From positions 19,093 to 83,092 of the forward strand of contig JBBPZA010000114.1 of NCBI GenBank assembly GCA_038199375.1: 64,000 nt of DNA. Reading direction: 5' to 3'. A program made the position numbers and the translations under genes. Of the stretch, positions 50,187 through 58,586 are shown one piece after another (positions within the stretch are counted from its first letter, which is position 1; every line of letters starts with the position of its first letter). The notes below the pieces were generated by a model that was not told the DNA's origin, searched no databases, and saw only the letters and a program-made list of their open reading frames with translations. The DNA is from JBBPZA01 sp038199375 (GTDB taxonomy: Bacteria > Actinomycetota > Thermoleophilia > Solirubrobacterales > Solirubrobacteraceae).

Positions 50187-51718
50187 TGAGCCTCGACCCG
50201 GTCACCCTCTCGGTCCTCTCCAGCGCGCTGTCGGGGATCGCCGAGGAGATGGGCGCGGTGCTCATCCGAGGGGCGTACTCCTCGAACATCAAGGAGCGCC
50301 GCGACTGCTCCGCCGCCCTCTTCGACGCGCGCGGGCGACTGGTCGCCCAGGCCGAGCACATCCCGGTGCACCTCGGGGCGATGCCCGAGGCGGTGGCGGA
50401 GGTGATGGAGCGCGACCCCCGCCCCGGGGACGTGTTCCTCCTCAACGACCCGTTCACCGGCGGCACGCACCTGCCCGACCTGACCCTCGTCTCCCCGGTG
50501 GCCCTCGACGACGACGTGCTCGCCTTCGCGGTGACCCGCGCCCACCACTCAGACGTCGGCGGGATGCAACCGGGCTCGATGCCCGCCGACTCGCGCGAGA
50601 TCTACCAGGAGGGCCTGGTGATTCCGCCCGTCCGGCTGGAGGCGGGCGGCGAGCCGGTGGCCGACACACTCGCGCTGATCCTCGCCAATGTCCGCACGCC
50701 CGACGTCCGCCGCGGGGATCTCCGCGCGCAGGTCGCCGCCAACCGGCTGGCGCAGCTGCGCCTCTCGGAGCTGGTGTCGCGCCGCGGGCGCGACACCGTC
50801 GAGGCGGCCTTCGAGGAGGTCCTCGCCTACGGCGAGCGGCGAACGCGGGAGGTCCTGCGCGAGCTCGACGACGGCGTCTACCGCGCCGAGGGGGAGATCG
50901 AGGGCGACGGCACCGACGACGTCGACATCCCCGTCCACGTGCGCGTGAGGATCGAGGGCGACGGGATGGAGATCGACTTCGACGGCACCGCCGAGCAGGT
51001 CGGAGGCAACGTCAACTGCCCGCTCGCGGTCACCCGCTCGGCGTGCTACTTCGCGCTGCGAGTGCTCCTCCCCGACGACGTCCCGGCCAACGCCGGAACC
51101 TACGCGGCCCTCGACATCCGCGCGCCGGAAGGCAGCCTGGTCAATGCGCAGCGGCCGGCGGCGGTGGTGGCGGGCAACGTGGAGACGAGCCAGCGGGTGG
51201 CCGACACGGTCCTGCGCGCCTTCGGCGAAGCGGTGGCGCTGCCGGCCGAGGGCCAGGGCACCATGAACAACCTGATCATCGGCGCCCCGGGCTGGACCTA
51301 CTACGAGACGATCGGCGGCGGCCAGGGAGCCGGGGCGGAGGGCCCCGGACCCTCGGGCGTGCACGTCGGCATGAGCAACACCCTCAACACGCCCATCGAG
51401 GCGCTCGAGCTCGAGTATCCGCTGCGCATCGAGCGCTACGAGCTCCTCGAGGGCAGCGGAGGGGAAGGCGAGCACCGCGGCGGCGACGGGATCGTGCGTA
51501 CCGTGCGCACGCTCGAGGACGCCTCGCTCTCGCTGCTCACCGACCGCCGTCGCCACGCGCCCCGGGGCCGCGAGGGCGGCCAGGACGGCCGCCCGGGCGA
51601 GAACCTGCTCGACGGGGAAGCGCTGCCCCCCAAGGCCTCGCGAGCGATGCGAGCCGGCTCGGTCGTCGAGGTCCGTACGCCGGGCGGAGGGGGATGGCGC
51701 GCAGGTCGCGGCTGGTAA
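50186..51718 (+). CDS. hyuB: Hydantoinase/5-oxoprolinase subunit B
   Basis: A 510-residue protein of normal HyuB length. It opens MSLDPVTLSVLSSALSGIAE, EEMGAVLIRGAYSSNIKERR, with later blocks NDPFTGGTHLPDLTLVSPV, AFAVTRAHHSDVGGMQPGSM and GEGEHRGGDGIVRTVRTLED. It partners subunit A in ATP-driven lactam hydrolysis. GGAGG precedes the start, with either a GTG at 50183 or the ATG at 50186 (TGATG coupling) used. The last ~60 residues are Gly/Arg-rich. The pair faces a gamma-glutamyl ligase/hydrolase operon, which favours 5-oxoproline as substrate; this is inference. Confidence 0.93.
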   Translation: MSLDPVTLSVLSSALSGIAEEMGAVLIRGAYSSNIKERRDCSAALFDARGRLVAQAEHIPVHLGAMPEAVAEVMERDPRPGDVFLLNDPFTGGTHLPDLTLVSPVALDDDVLAFAVTRAHHSDVGGMQPGSMPADSREIYQEGLVIPPVRLEAGGEPVADTLALILANVRTPDVRRGDLRAQVAANRLAQLRLSELVSRRGRDTVEAAFEEVLAYGERRTREVLRELDDGVYRAEGEIEGDGTDDVDIPVHVRVRIEGDGMEIDFDGTAEQVGGNVNCPLAVTRSACYFALRVLLPDDVPANAGTYAALDIRAPEGSLVNAQRPAAVVAGNVETSQRVADTVLRAFGEAVALPAEGQGTMNNLIIGAPGWTYYETIGGGQGAGAEGPGPSGVHVGMSNTLNTPIEALELEYPLRIERYELLEGSGGEGEHRGGDGIVRTVRTLEDASLSLLTDRRRHAPRGREGGQDGRPGENLLDGEALPPKASRAMRAGSVVEVRTPGGGGWRAGRGW

Positions 51719-51758
51719 CCAGGGATCGAAGCCTGCGCCGTAGCGGAGGAGGACTGCC

Positions 51759-52014
51759 ATGGTTGGGATGGCTGTCGCGGTGCGCCGATAACGGCCAGGG
51801 CTGCAAGGCGGGCACCGCGGGGGCGATCTACGCGCGAAGCGTCCCCGGCGTGACCCCCTCGCGCTTCATCACCTACTTCCAGGCCCAGCAGGCCCTGGCC
51901 AACTCGGGCAAGCGGCTGCCGAGCAACGCCGAGTGGCAGCAGGCCGTCGTCAGCACGTCGGACTCGACCATCTGCAACGTCTCCACCGGGTCGGCGCCAG
52001 ATGACATGACATGA
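51759..52014 (+). pseudogene. Formylglycine-generating-enzyme-like (C-lectin fold) protein relic
   Basis: A good ribosome-binding site (GGAGGA) precedes an ATG at 51759 that opens only ten codons before a TAA. In another frame the sequence then reads YARSVPGVTPSRFITYFQAQ, QALANSGKRLPSNAEWQQA, and ends PDDMT plus TGA. 'ITYFQAQQA...GKRLPSNAEWQ' is the hallmark of FGE-sulfatase/SUMF1 domains. The downstream half of such a domain, including the MVGNVWEW core where variable residues lie in retroelement targets, is missing. The N-terminus is also lost. It is a non-functional fragment. Confidence 0.75.
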
Positions 52015-52026
52015 GGAGGAGCCAAG

Positions 52027-52230
52027 CTGCGAGCTCGCGCGGACGACCTCGTCCCGATCGTCGGGCGCTCCTACGATCTCTGTGCGGCGCTCTACTCTAC
52101 GAGCGCGTCAACCGCTTCCCGCGCGCCCAGCGCACCCTGCTCGGCCGGGTGATCCTCGACGAGGCGCTTCGCAAGCTGAGCGTCGTACGCAGCGAGCGGC
52201 CCTTCGGACTGGTCCCGATCGTCGCACCGC
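52027..52230 (+). pseudogene. Avd-like four-helix-bundle protein relic
   Basis: A segment reading LRARADDLVPIVGRSYDL shifts frame and continues ALLYERVNRFPRAQRTLLGR, VILDEALRKLSVVRSERPFG. 'YDLxxxLxxxVxRFPRxQRxxLGxRIxxxxLxxL' is the pattern of the bVLRF/Avd-like four-helix-bundle proteins, some of which help diversity-generating retroelements. The frame break and the unrelated C-terminus show it is decayed. It directly follows the FGE-type relic, the usual order of a retroelement target and its accessory gene. No reverse transcriptase follows. Confidence 0.5.
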
Positions 52231-52382
52231 CGACGGTGGCCACGCGCCGGTCAGCCTTTATTCGTGGGCTGCCCGCCGAGCTCGGGCCGGGTGCAGCACA
52301 GGATGGCGCGGCAGCGACGCATGAGGCGGACTTCTGCGGGTAGTCGTTGAGTAACTGAGAAGCGGCCAAGGAGCCCCCCGCC

Positions 52383-54266
52383 ATGCCGTCTGATCGCCTG
52401 ACTCCGCTCGACGCGTCCTTCCTCCACCTCGAGGACGCGACGGGGCCGATGCACGTCGGATGCGTGATGGTGCTCTCCGGCGATCCCCCGCCCTACGAGG
52501 ACTTCGTCTCCCGCGTGGAGGAGCGGCTCGGGCTCGTTCCCCGGTACCGTCAGCGCCTTGCCTTCGTCCCGCTCGCCCAGGGCCGGCCCAGGTGGGTCGA
52601 CGACGGCGAGTTCGACCTGCTCTACCACGTCCGCTCGACCTCGCTGCCCGCGCCGGGCGAAGACCGCGAGCTGCGTACGCTCGCGGGCCGGCTGTTCTCG
52701 CCCGTCATGCGGCGTGACAAGCCGCTGTGGGAGCTGTGGCTCGTCGACGGGCTCGGACCCGCCGCATCGGGAGGGCCGGGCCGGTTCGCCGTGGTCTCGA
52801 AGACCCACCATGCGCTCGTCGACGGGGTCTCGGGCCTCGACATCCTGAGCGCGCTGTTCGCCCCGGAGGAGGAGGCGAGCGCGGCTGACGGGTGGAAGGC
52901 CCGGCGTCCGCCCTCGGGCGTCGAGCTGCTCGGCGAGGCGCTGCTCGAGCGGGCTCTGTCGCCCGCCGAGCTCGTCCGGCCGCTGCGCGCCGCGCTGCGG
53001 CGGCCGCGACGGCTGGTCGAGGAGGTCGGCGCGGCGCTCGGCGGGGTCGGCGCGTTGGCGCGCGCCGGTCTGCGGCCGGCGCCGAGTACGCCCTACAACC
53101 GCACGGTCGGGCCCGCCCGGCGCGTGGCCTTCGTAAGCCTCGAGCTCGAGGACGTCAAGGCGATCAGGAACGCGCTCGGCGGCACTGTCAACGACGTCGT
53201 GCTCACGGTCGCCGCCCGCGCGCTGCGGCGAGACCTGCTTCGGCGGGGCGCCGATCTCGACGTCCTCCAGGCCTTCGTCCCGGTCAGCCTCCGAGAGGGA
53301 ACCGGCCGCGCTGCGCCCGGCAACGAGGTGACCGGCATGGTGGTCGGGCTGCCGATCGAATGCCCCGAGCCCGACGCGTGCCTGCAGCGCATAAGCGAGG
53401 AGACCCGTCAGGTCAAGGACTCGGGTCAGGCGATGGGCGCCCAGGCGCTGGCGAGCCTCGGCGGCCTGGCGCCGCCGACGCTGCTCGGGCTCGGCGCCCG
53501 ACTGGGCGCCCGCCAGCGGATGGTCAACCTGGTGATCACCAACGTCCCGGGCCCGCAGCACGCTCTCTTCCTCGACGGGCGCGAGCTGCTCGAGATCCTG
53601 CCCATGGTCCCCGTCGGCCACAACCTCGCCATGACGGTCGCGATCGTCTCCTACAACGGGACGATGAGCTTCGGCGTGGTCGGCGACCGCGACGCGCTGC
53701 CCGACCTCGACGTCATCGTGGAGGATCTGCGCGCGGCGGCCGAGGAGCTCGCGGCGGCTGCCGGAGTGGAGCTGCGCGAGCCCGCCGAGGGCGGCTCGGC
53801 CGCCCCCGAGGCGCCGGCGGCAACAGAGGCGGAGGCGGAGCCGGAGCCCACCCTCGACGGCGCCGCACCGATCGACGAGCGGGATCTCTCCGCCAACGGC
53901 GCCGCACCGCTCGCGGAGGCCGAGCCCGACCCCGACGGTGTCGCCTCGGGCGATGAGCCCGAGCCCGACCCTGACGGTGGCGCTTCGCGCGACGCGCCCG
54001 CGCCCGTGATCGATCCTCAGCCCCATGTCGACCCGGACGAGGAGCTCGTCGCCGAATTCGCCGACAGTGGCGCCGAGGAGGGAGCGGGGGCCGAGCTGCG
54101 CGTCGACGAGCCGTGGCCGGGCTACCGCCGGATGACCGCGAAGGAGATCACCGACCGGCTGGCCGCTGTGAGCGCCGAGGAGGTCGCGGTCGTGCGCCTG
54201 TACGAGAGCACGCACCGCAAGCGGCGCGACGTCCTGCGCGCGACCGACAGAGCACTGCTGCGGTAG
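52383..54266 (+). CDS. Wax ester synthase/diacylglycerol acyltransferase (WS/DGAT), with C-terminal extension
   Basis: A 627-residue protein. The first ~470 residues are a WS/DGAT: MPSDRLTPLDASFLHLEDAT, catalytic THHALVDGVSGLD (142-148 for HHALVDG), NDVVLTVAARALRRDL and NLVITNVPGPQHALFLDGRE. It esterifies acyl-CoA with alcohols or diacylglycerol for storage lipid. Residues about 470-575 are an acidic Ala/Pro/Asp/Glu-rich spacer with near-repeats (GDEPEPDPDGGAS). The last ~50 residues, GYRRMTAKEITDRLAAVSAE, then EVAVVRLYESTHRKRRDVL, form a small helical domain not part of the enzyme. AAGGAG lies about 10 nt before the ATG. Confidence 0.88.
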   Translation: MPSDRLTPLDASFLHLEDATGPMHVGCVMVLSGDPPPYEDFVSRVEERLGLVPRYRQRLAFVPLAQGRPRWVDDGEFDLLYHVRSTSLPAPGEDRELRTLAGRLFSPVMRRDKPLWELWLVDGLGPAASGGPGRFAVVSKTHHALVDGVSGLDILSALFAPEEEASAADGWKARRPPSGVELLGEALLERALSPAELVRPLRAALRRPRRLVEEVGAALGGVGALARAGLRPAPSTPYNRTVGPARRVAFVSLELEDVKAIRNALGGTVNDVVLTVAARALRRDLLRRGADLDVLQAFVPVSLREGTGRAAPGNEVTGMVVGLPIECPEPDACLQRISEETRQVKDSGQAMGAQALASLGGLAPPTLLGLGARLGARQRMVNLVITNVPGPQHALFLDGRELLEILPMVPVGHNLAMTVAIVSYNGTMSFGVVGDRDALPDLDVIVEDLRAAAEELAAAAGVELREPAEGGSAAPEAPAATEAEAEPEPTLDGAAPIDERDLSANGAAPLAEAEPDPDGVASGDEPEPDPDGGASRDAPAPVIDPQPHVDPDEELVAEFADSGAEEGAGAELRVDEPWPGYRRMTAKEITDRLAAVSAEEVAVVRLYESTHRKRRDVLRATDRALLR

Positions 54267-54272
54267 TACCTG

Positions 54273-54992
54273 TCAGCCCAGCGTCCACTCGATCGGCCCC
54301 AGGCCCGGGAAGCGCAGCGCGATCGCCAGGGCGCCCGTGAGATCCCATTCGCGGCCCTTGATGTAGGGGCCGCGGTCGATCACGGGCACCCGCAGCGCCT
54401 TTCCGCCGTAGCGGAAGGTCACCATCGTTCCGCAGGGGAGGTTCTTGTTGGCGACACCGAACTGGTCGCGCCGCAGGCGCCCGCCGCAGGCGAGCGGCCC
54501 GCCGTAGTCGAAGTAGACCGAGGCGACGCTCGACTGCCAGCCCGTCAGTCCGTCGAGCTGGCCGGCCGTGAGCTCGTAGCGGCCCGCCTCGGCGGCGGGG
54601 GAGAGCTGGGCCGGCAGGGATGCGTAGTAGCCCTTGAGCTGATCGAGCTCGGCCCGGATCTCCTCGTCGCTCGGCGGCCGGGCCGGATCTCCGCTTCCCT
54701 GGCTCTCCTCCGGTGCGGCCTGCTCGTCGCCCTGCTCTGCGCTCGGGACGCCGGCCTCGGTCTCGACCACGGTGGGCCGCGACTTGGGCAGTGGGCGGTA
54801 GGCGTCGGGCTCGTCGACGGCCCGGGGGGCGGGCCCGTCGGCCACCTCCTGCGGCTGCGCCGAGCGCTCGGGCGCGCGGGCGCCGCGGATATCGGTGCCC
54901 GACCCCGTGGTGACGACGAACGCGAGCGCGACGGCCCACACCGCCCCGAACGCGCCGATGAGGATGAGTCGCGGGCTGGCGCGGTTTCGCAT
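54273..54992 (-). CDS. Secreted or anchored RlpA-like (double-psi beta-barrel) protein
   Basis: A 239-residue protein from the ATG at 54992. A membrane segment (about 11-28, LILIGAFGAVWAVALAFVV) serves as signal or anchor. A Pro/Glu/Ala-rich spacer (about 40-150) follows. The C-terminal domain (about 155-239) reads SSVASVYFDYGGPLACGGRL, NLPCGTMVTFRYGGKALRVP, VIDRGPYIKGREWDLTGAL, the RlpA double-psi barrel; RlpA can cleave peptidoglycan strands. The conserved 'DRGPY' motif is intact. It ends 6 bp after the WS/DGAT stop on the opposite strand. Confidence 0.85.
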   Translation of the reverse strand: MRNRASPRLILIGAFGAVWAVALAFVVTTGSGTDIRGARAPERSAQPQEVADGPAPRAVDEPDAYRPLPKSRPTVVETEAGVPSAEQGDEQAAPEESQGSGDPARPPSDEEIRAELDQLKGYYASLPAQLSPAAEAGRYELTAGQLDGLTGWQSSVASVYFDYGGPLACGGRLRRDQFGVANKNLPCGTMVTFRYGGKALRVPVIDRGPYIKGREWDLTGALAIALRFPGLGPIEWTLG

Positions 54993-55012
54993 CGTCCGAA
55001 GTATGGCCGGCC

Positions 55013-55207
55013 TCACTCTCCGCGTACGGCTCCGCGCGCCATCACCTCGTAGGGGTTGTGCCGGTAGCCCAGGTAGAGGTAGGTGAGCCACATCCGCGCG
55101 TGCTCGTGCTGGGCCTGCCAGACGTGGCAGAGCTCGTGGACGATCAGGTCGTCGGAGACCGCCTCGAGCGCAGCCTGCTCCGGGGCGCTGCGCCGAGCCG
55201 CACGCAT
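55013..55207 (-). pseudogene. Short zinc-metallopeptidase-like protein, probably a truncated relic
   Basis: From the ATG at 55207 only 64 residues are encoded. They include DDLIVHELCHVWQAQHEHAR, with an HExxH zinc motif (HELCH), then LGYRHNPYEVMARGAV. That resembles the C-terminal part of short hypothetical peptidases where the 'NPYEVEA' motif follows HExxH. The usual N-terminal half is missing. A longer frame to 55294 would add residues that look non-coding. It could be a real small protein, but its length suggests a remnant. Confidence 0.45.
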
Positions 55208-55299
55208 CCCCGGACGGTAGCGGCCGGACCGCGACTCGTGGTCGGGTCGTCGCCCTGGAGCGTTTGGCTGGTGGCTCACCGGGGCACGTCGCACGTCTG

Positions 55300-55875
55300 A
55301 TGCCCGTACGCGTGGAGAGTGACTTGGTCAGCAGCCTGGCGCGGGGCGCGCATGACGCCGGCCTGGCCGCGCTGCTCGGCGGAAACCTCTTCGGTCGCTG
55401 GGCCATGCACCCGGCGCTGGCCGAGGTGAGCGACGAGCGAGAGCGGGGAAAGGTCGTCAACCACGCCTGGCGCCGCTACGGCACGGTCAACTCGCTCGGG
55501 CTGGCCGCGGTTGTCGCCGGCTGGCTCGGCGCCCGGGCCGGCGAGACGCAGGACCGCTGGCTCTCACCGCGTGAGCGACGCCTCGCGAGGGCGAAGGACG
55601 TCACCGTGCTCGCCGTCGCGGTGACGGGGATCGCCTCGGCGGTCGAAGGGGTTCGCTTCGGCAGGATGGCGCCCGGGGGCGCGGTCCCCCTGCGCGACGG
55701 CAACGAGCCGGCCCCCGACACGCCGGCCAAGGCGGCGAGCGCCAAGCGCATGCTCAAGACGCTGGGCCGCGCGAGCGCGATCACTCAGCTCGCGCTCCTG
55801 GGCATCGAGGCTGCCCTCGCCCAGGCGAGCTACCGGCGCCCGCCGGCGCGGCGCTTCGTGCGGCGCACCTACTGA
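55300..55875 (+). CDS. Hypothetical membrane protein
   Basis: A 191-residue protein with four predicted hydrophobic stretches: DAGLAALLGGNLFGRWAMH, VNSLGLAAVVAGWLG, VTVLAVAVTGIASAVEGVRF and SAITQLALLGIEAALAQASY. Basic and Arg-rich loops lie between them, with a KRMLKTLGRA segment. I do not recognise a family, though small actinobacterial membrane proteins with this look are common. ATG at 55300 chosen because it begins the coding-like sequence; an upstream GTG in frame would add 12 residues. Followed by the NHL-repeat gene on the same strand. Confidence 0.65.
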   Translation: MPVRVESDLVSSLARGAHDAGLAALLGGNLFGRWAMHPALAEVSDERERGKVVNHAWRRYGTVNSLGLAAVVAGWLGARAGETQDRWLSPRERRLARAKDVTVLAVAVTGIASAVEGVRFGRMAPGGAVPLRDGNEPAPDTPAKAASAKRMLKTLGRASAITQLALLGIEAALAQASYRRPPARRFVRRTY

Positions 55876-55901
55876 GCAGGCCGCGGTCCCAAGCGGCCTC
55901 G

Positions 55902-57392
55902 TTGCCGTTCGCGCGGCGCCGGGCTGAGCGCTCGGCCAGCTCCGGCCCGGTGCTGCTCGGCCCGCGCTGCTTCGTCTGCCACTTCACTACTCTGCGCCGC
56001 TTGCGCCGCCCGGTTCGACTCTTCCGCCGTGCGGCGCTGCCGGCCGCGCTGCTTGCGCCCGCCCTCGCAGCACCCGGCGCCCACGGAGCCGAGCCGCTCA
56101 TCTACACGCTCGCCGGCACGGGCGATCCCGGGTACGCCGGCGACGGGGGCCCGGCGACCGACGCGCGGCTCGACCTCCCGCGCGGCGTGGACGTCGCGCC
56201 CGACGGGGGCGTGCTCTTCGCCGAGGCCGACAACGCGGTGGTTCGCCTGGTCACGCGGAAGGGAATGATCCGCACCGTTGCGGGAACCGGTCGCACCGGG
56301 TTCGGCGGCGACGGCGGCCCGGCGACCGGCGCGCGGCTGAACTTCGTGCACGGCGTGGCGGTGCTCCCGGGCGGCGGCTTCCTGCTGGCCGACCTCTTCA
56401 ACTTCCGCATCCGCCGCGTCGCGCGCTCCGGGGTGATCCGCACGGTGGCCGGAACGGGTGCCCGCGGCTTCAGCGGCGACGGCGGCCGAGCGACGGCCGC
56501 GAGGATCGCCAACCCGCGCGGCGTCGCCGCCGAAAAGCTGCGGGGAGGCGGCTTCCTCATTCCCGACACCGACAACCGGCGGATCCGCCGAGTGCGCGAC
56601 GGGATCATCCGGACGGTGGCCGGCAACGGCCGGCCGGGGGCGCGGGCGGGCGACGGCGGCCCGGCGACCCGGGCGCGCATGAGCGGGCCGTTCGGGCTCT
56701 CCGCCACCCGCGACGGCGGCTTCTACATCGCCGACGCGGGGGCCGACGTTGTTCGCTTCGTCTCGCGCAAGGGGCGGATCACCACGGTGGCCGGCACGGG
56801 GCGGCGCGGCTTCGCCGGTGACGGCGGTTCGGCCAGACGGGCCCGGCTGAACTCCCCTCACGGGGTCTTCGCGCTCGCCGACGGCGGCTTCCTGATCGCC
56901 GACACCTTCAACCACCGCGTCCGCCGGGTGCTGCCCAGCGGCCGGATCGTCACGGTGGCCGGCCGAGGAAGCCGAGGCTACGCGGGCGACGGCGGCCGCG
57001 CGGACCGCGGCCGGCTCAACCAGCCCAAGGGTGTGGCGACCACGCCCGACGGCGGCATCGCGATCGCCGACGCCAACAACGACGCGATCCGCTGGGTCGC
57101 GCCGTCGCGCACGCGGCGCCTGGCCATCGCGGTGCGCGGTCGGACGACCGCGGCGCGGCGCGGCAAGCCGATCGAGGTGAAGCTCCAGGCGACGGTCGCG
57201 GCAGCGGTGCGGGTGAGCGTCCTCTCCCCGTCCGGCAAGCGCGCGAGGACCGAAGCAGTGTCCGCCGCTGCCGGATCGACGACGGTCACGCTCCCCAAGG
57301 GCCTGAGCCCGGGCCGCCGAGCGATCCGCGTGCGCGCACGTACGGCCGACGGGCAGGTTGCGACCGCGCGCGCCACGCTCGTCGTGCGCTGA
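55902..57392 (+). CDS. Secreted NHL-repeat beta-propeller protein
   Basis: A protein of up to 496 residues. Its N-terminus contains a signal-peptide-like segment (RAALPAALLAPALAAPGAHG). Six near-repeats follow, each of about 53 residues, such as TVAGTGRTGFGGDGGPATGA, RLNFVHGVAVLPGGGFLLAD and FNHRVRRVLPSGRIVTVAG. They fit an NHL-type beta-propeller, a scaffold for binding proteins or carbohydrates. The C-terminal ~95 residues form a separate beta-sandwich-like region (KVRA-type strands, RRAIRVRARTADGQVATAR). The start is unclear (TTG at 55902 or GTG at 55950); the signal peptide suggests a start shortly before it. Confidence 0.82.
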   Translation: MPFARRRAERSASSGPVLLGPRCFVCHFTTLRRLRRPVRLFRRAALPAALLAPALAAPGAHGAEPLIYTLAGTGDPGYAGDGGPATDARLDLPRGVDVAPDGGVLFAEADNAVVRLVTRKGMIRTVAGTGRTGFGGDGGPATGARLNFVHGVAVLPGGGFLLADLFNFRIRRVARSGVIRTVAGTGARGFSGDGGRATAARIANPRGVAAEKLRGGGFLIPDTDNRRIRRVRDGIIRTVAGNGRPGARAGDGGPATRARMSGPFGLSATRDGGFYIADAGADVVRFVSRKGRITTVAGTGRRGFAGDGGSARRARLNSPHGVFALADGGFLIADTFNHRVRRVLPSGRIVTVAGRGSRGYAGDGGRADRGRLNQPKGVATTPDGGIAIADANNDAIRWVAPSRTRRLAIAVRGRTTAARRGKPIEVKLQATVAAAVRVSVLSPSGKRARTEAVSAAAGSTTVTLPKGLSPGRRAIRVRARTADGQVATARATLVVR

Positions 57393-57622
57393 GCACCCGC
57401 CTGCCCCCAGCGGTACAGCCGGAGGAACCCCGCCGACCGGGACGGTGTGCTCGTCAGCGCGATTTCTCGGTAGTGAGCCCCCTTAAGTCACGAGGCGCCT
57501 CGAGAACCTTGGACGGGGGCCGCCCGACGGCCCGACCCGCGCGGCTCGACCGCGCCGTCCGCTACAACTCTGCGCTCGCCGGACCGCTCCGCACTCGCCG
57601 GAGGCGTGTTCAGTAGCCAAGC

Positions 57623-58462
57623 ATGTCCCGACTCGTACTCGCCGTCCTCATACTCGTGCTCGCCGCGGCGGCGGCCGCCTCGGCGGCGCCCCACCCGCGG
57701 CAGAGCGGCGGCACTACCCCCGGCGAGGCCCCCGGCTCGGGCAGCACGGGCGCCGGCGCGAGGGAGAACCCGTGCGTCGGAGAGGGGGCCGAGGACCTCC
57801 GGTGCCCGGACCTGCGGATGGGCGCTCCCACGGACCTCTACGCGCAGGTGGGGGGCCGCCGGACCGTGCTGCGCGCGGCCAACCGCCTCCAGAACGTCGG
57901 CAAGGGGCCCATGGAGCTGCGCGGGAGGCGCAAGCGGCCGCTCCGGGCCTTTCGCATGGCCGTGACCCAGGCGATTCGCAAGAGCGGTGGGCGCTACCTC
58001 CTGCGAAAGACCGACGGAGAGCTCTTCTTCAAGGCGATTCCCGGCCAGTACCGCTACTGGAAGTTCGTCGACGCCGCGTCGCTCGAGATCTGGTCGCTCG
58101 ACGACGACGGCAAGCCCGCCAAGATGGTCCGGCGCAGCCCCAAGCAGGTCTACTGCCTGCGCGACCTGCTGCGAATGGCCGACCCCCCGCGGGGGACGCC
58201 TCGGGGCCAGGTCTACCCGGTCTGCAACCAGGATCCCGACAAGCGCAGGGTCACCCTGGGAACCTCCGTGGGATGGGTCGACCGCTATCCCGCCCAGTAC
58301 TACCAGCAGTACGTCGACGTGACGGGCTTGAAGGGCCGGTTCGCCTACGTCATGACCGCCGACCCGAAGAACCATCTCGCCGAGTCCGACGAGGAGAACA
58401 ACTCCTCCTCGGTCATCGTGAACCTCCCGCCCCGGCGGGAGGGGTACCTGCCCGGCTACTAG
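57623..58462 (+). CDS. Secreted lysyl-oxidase-like protein lacking copper ligands
   Basis: A 279-residue protein with a signal peptide (MSRLVLAVLILVLAAAAAAS). The rest has the lysyl-oxidase fold: VLRAANRLQNVGKGPMELRG, KQVYCLRD, TSVGWVDRYPAQYYQQYVDV, TGLKGRFAYVMTADPKNHLA, ESDEENNSSSVIVNLP. In active lysyl oxidases a His-rich stretch (H-x-H pattern) binds copper; here the corresponding stretch is QYRYWKFVDAASLEIWSLDD, with Tyr where His is expected, so oxidation of lysine is doubtful. The C-terminal 'SVGW...YP..Y...VDVTGL' block is well preserved. It may act as a binding module. Confidence 0.78.
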   Translation: MSRLVLAVLILVLAAAAAASAAPHPRQSGGTTPGEAPGSGSTGAGARENPCVGEGAEDLRCPDLRMGAPTDLYAQVGGRRTVLRAANRLQNVGKGPMELRGRRKRPLRAFRMAVTQAIRKSGGRYLLRKTDGELFFKAIPGQYRYWKFVDAASLEIWSLDDDGKPAKMVRRSPKQVYCLRDLLRMADPPRGTPRGQVYPVCNQDPDKRRVTLGTSVGWVDRYPAQYYQQYVDVTGLKGRFAYVMTADPKNHLAESDEENNSSSVIVNLPPRREGYLPGY

Positions 58463-58505
58463 AGCAAGATCCGGTTCGTTCCGTCCTTCCCGCCGGGGCC
58501 GACCA

Positions 58506-58582
58506 CTGTTCGGCGACGCTGTCCTGGATTGTGTTCGCTATGCGAGGTCAGAACAGGACAGCGGGCCGCGTTTCCGTGGAAG
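58506..58582. repeat. 77-bp structured element, copy 2
   Basis: Second copy of the element at 44582-44658, with identical spacing between all stem arms. Outer arms GCTGTCCTG (58518-58526) and CAGGACAGC (58554-58562) are perfectly complementary; the inner hairpin TCGC-TAT-GCGA lies at 58535-58545. It sits in the 124-bp gap between the lysyl-oxidase-like gene and the secreted toroid-like gene, ending 4 bp before the latter's ATG. In copy 1 the element lies upstream of a gene on the minus strand, so its orientation relative to the nearest downstream gene differs between copies. Confidence 0.75.
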
Positions 58583-58586
58583 TCGT

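Noticed and set aside
51759..52382. Active diversity-generating retroelement
   Set aside because: Both recognisable parts are frameshifted, no template/variable repeats are visible, and no reverse transcriptase motif (YxDD) is found nearby.
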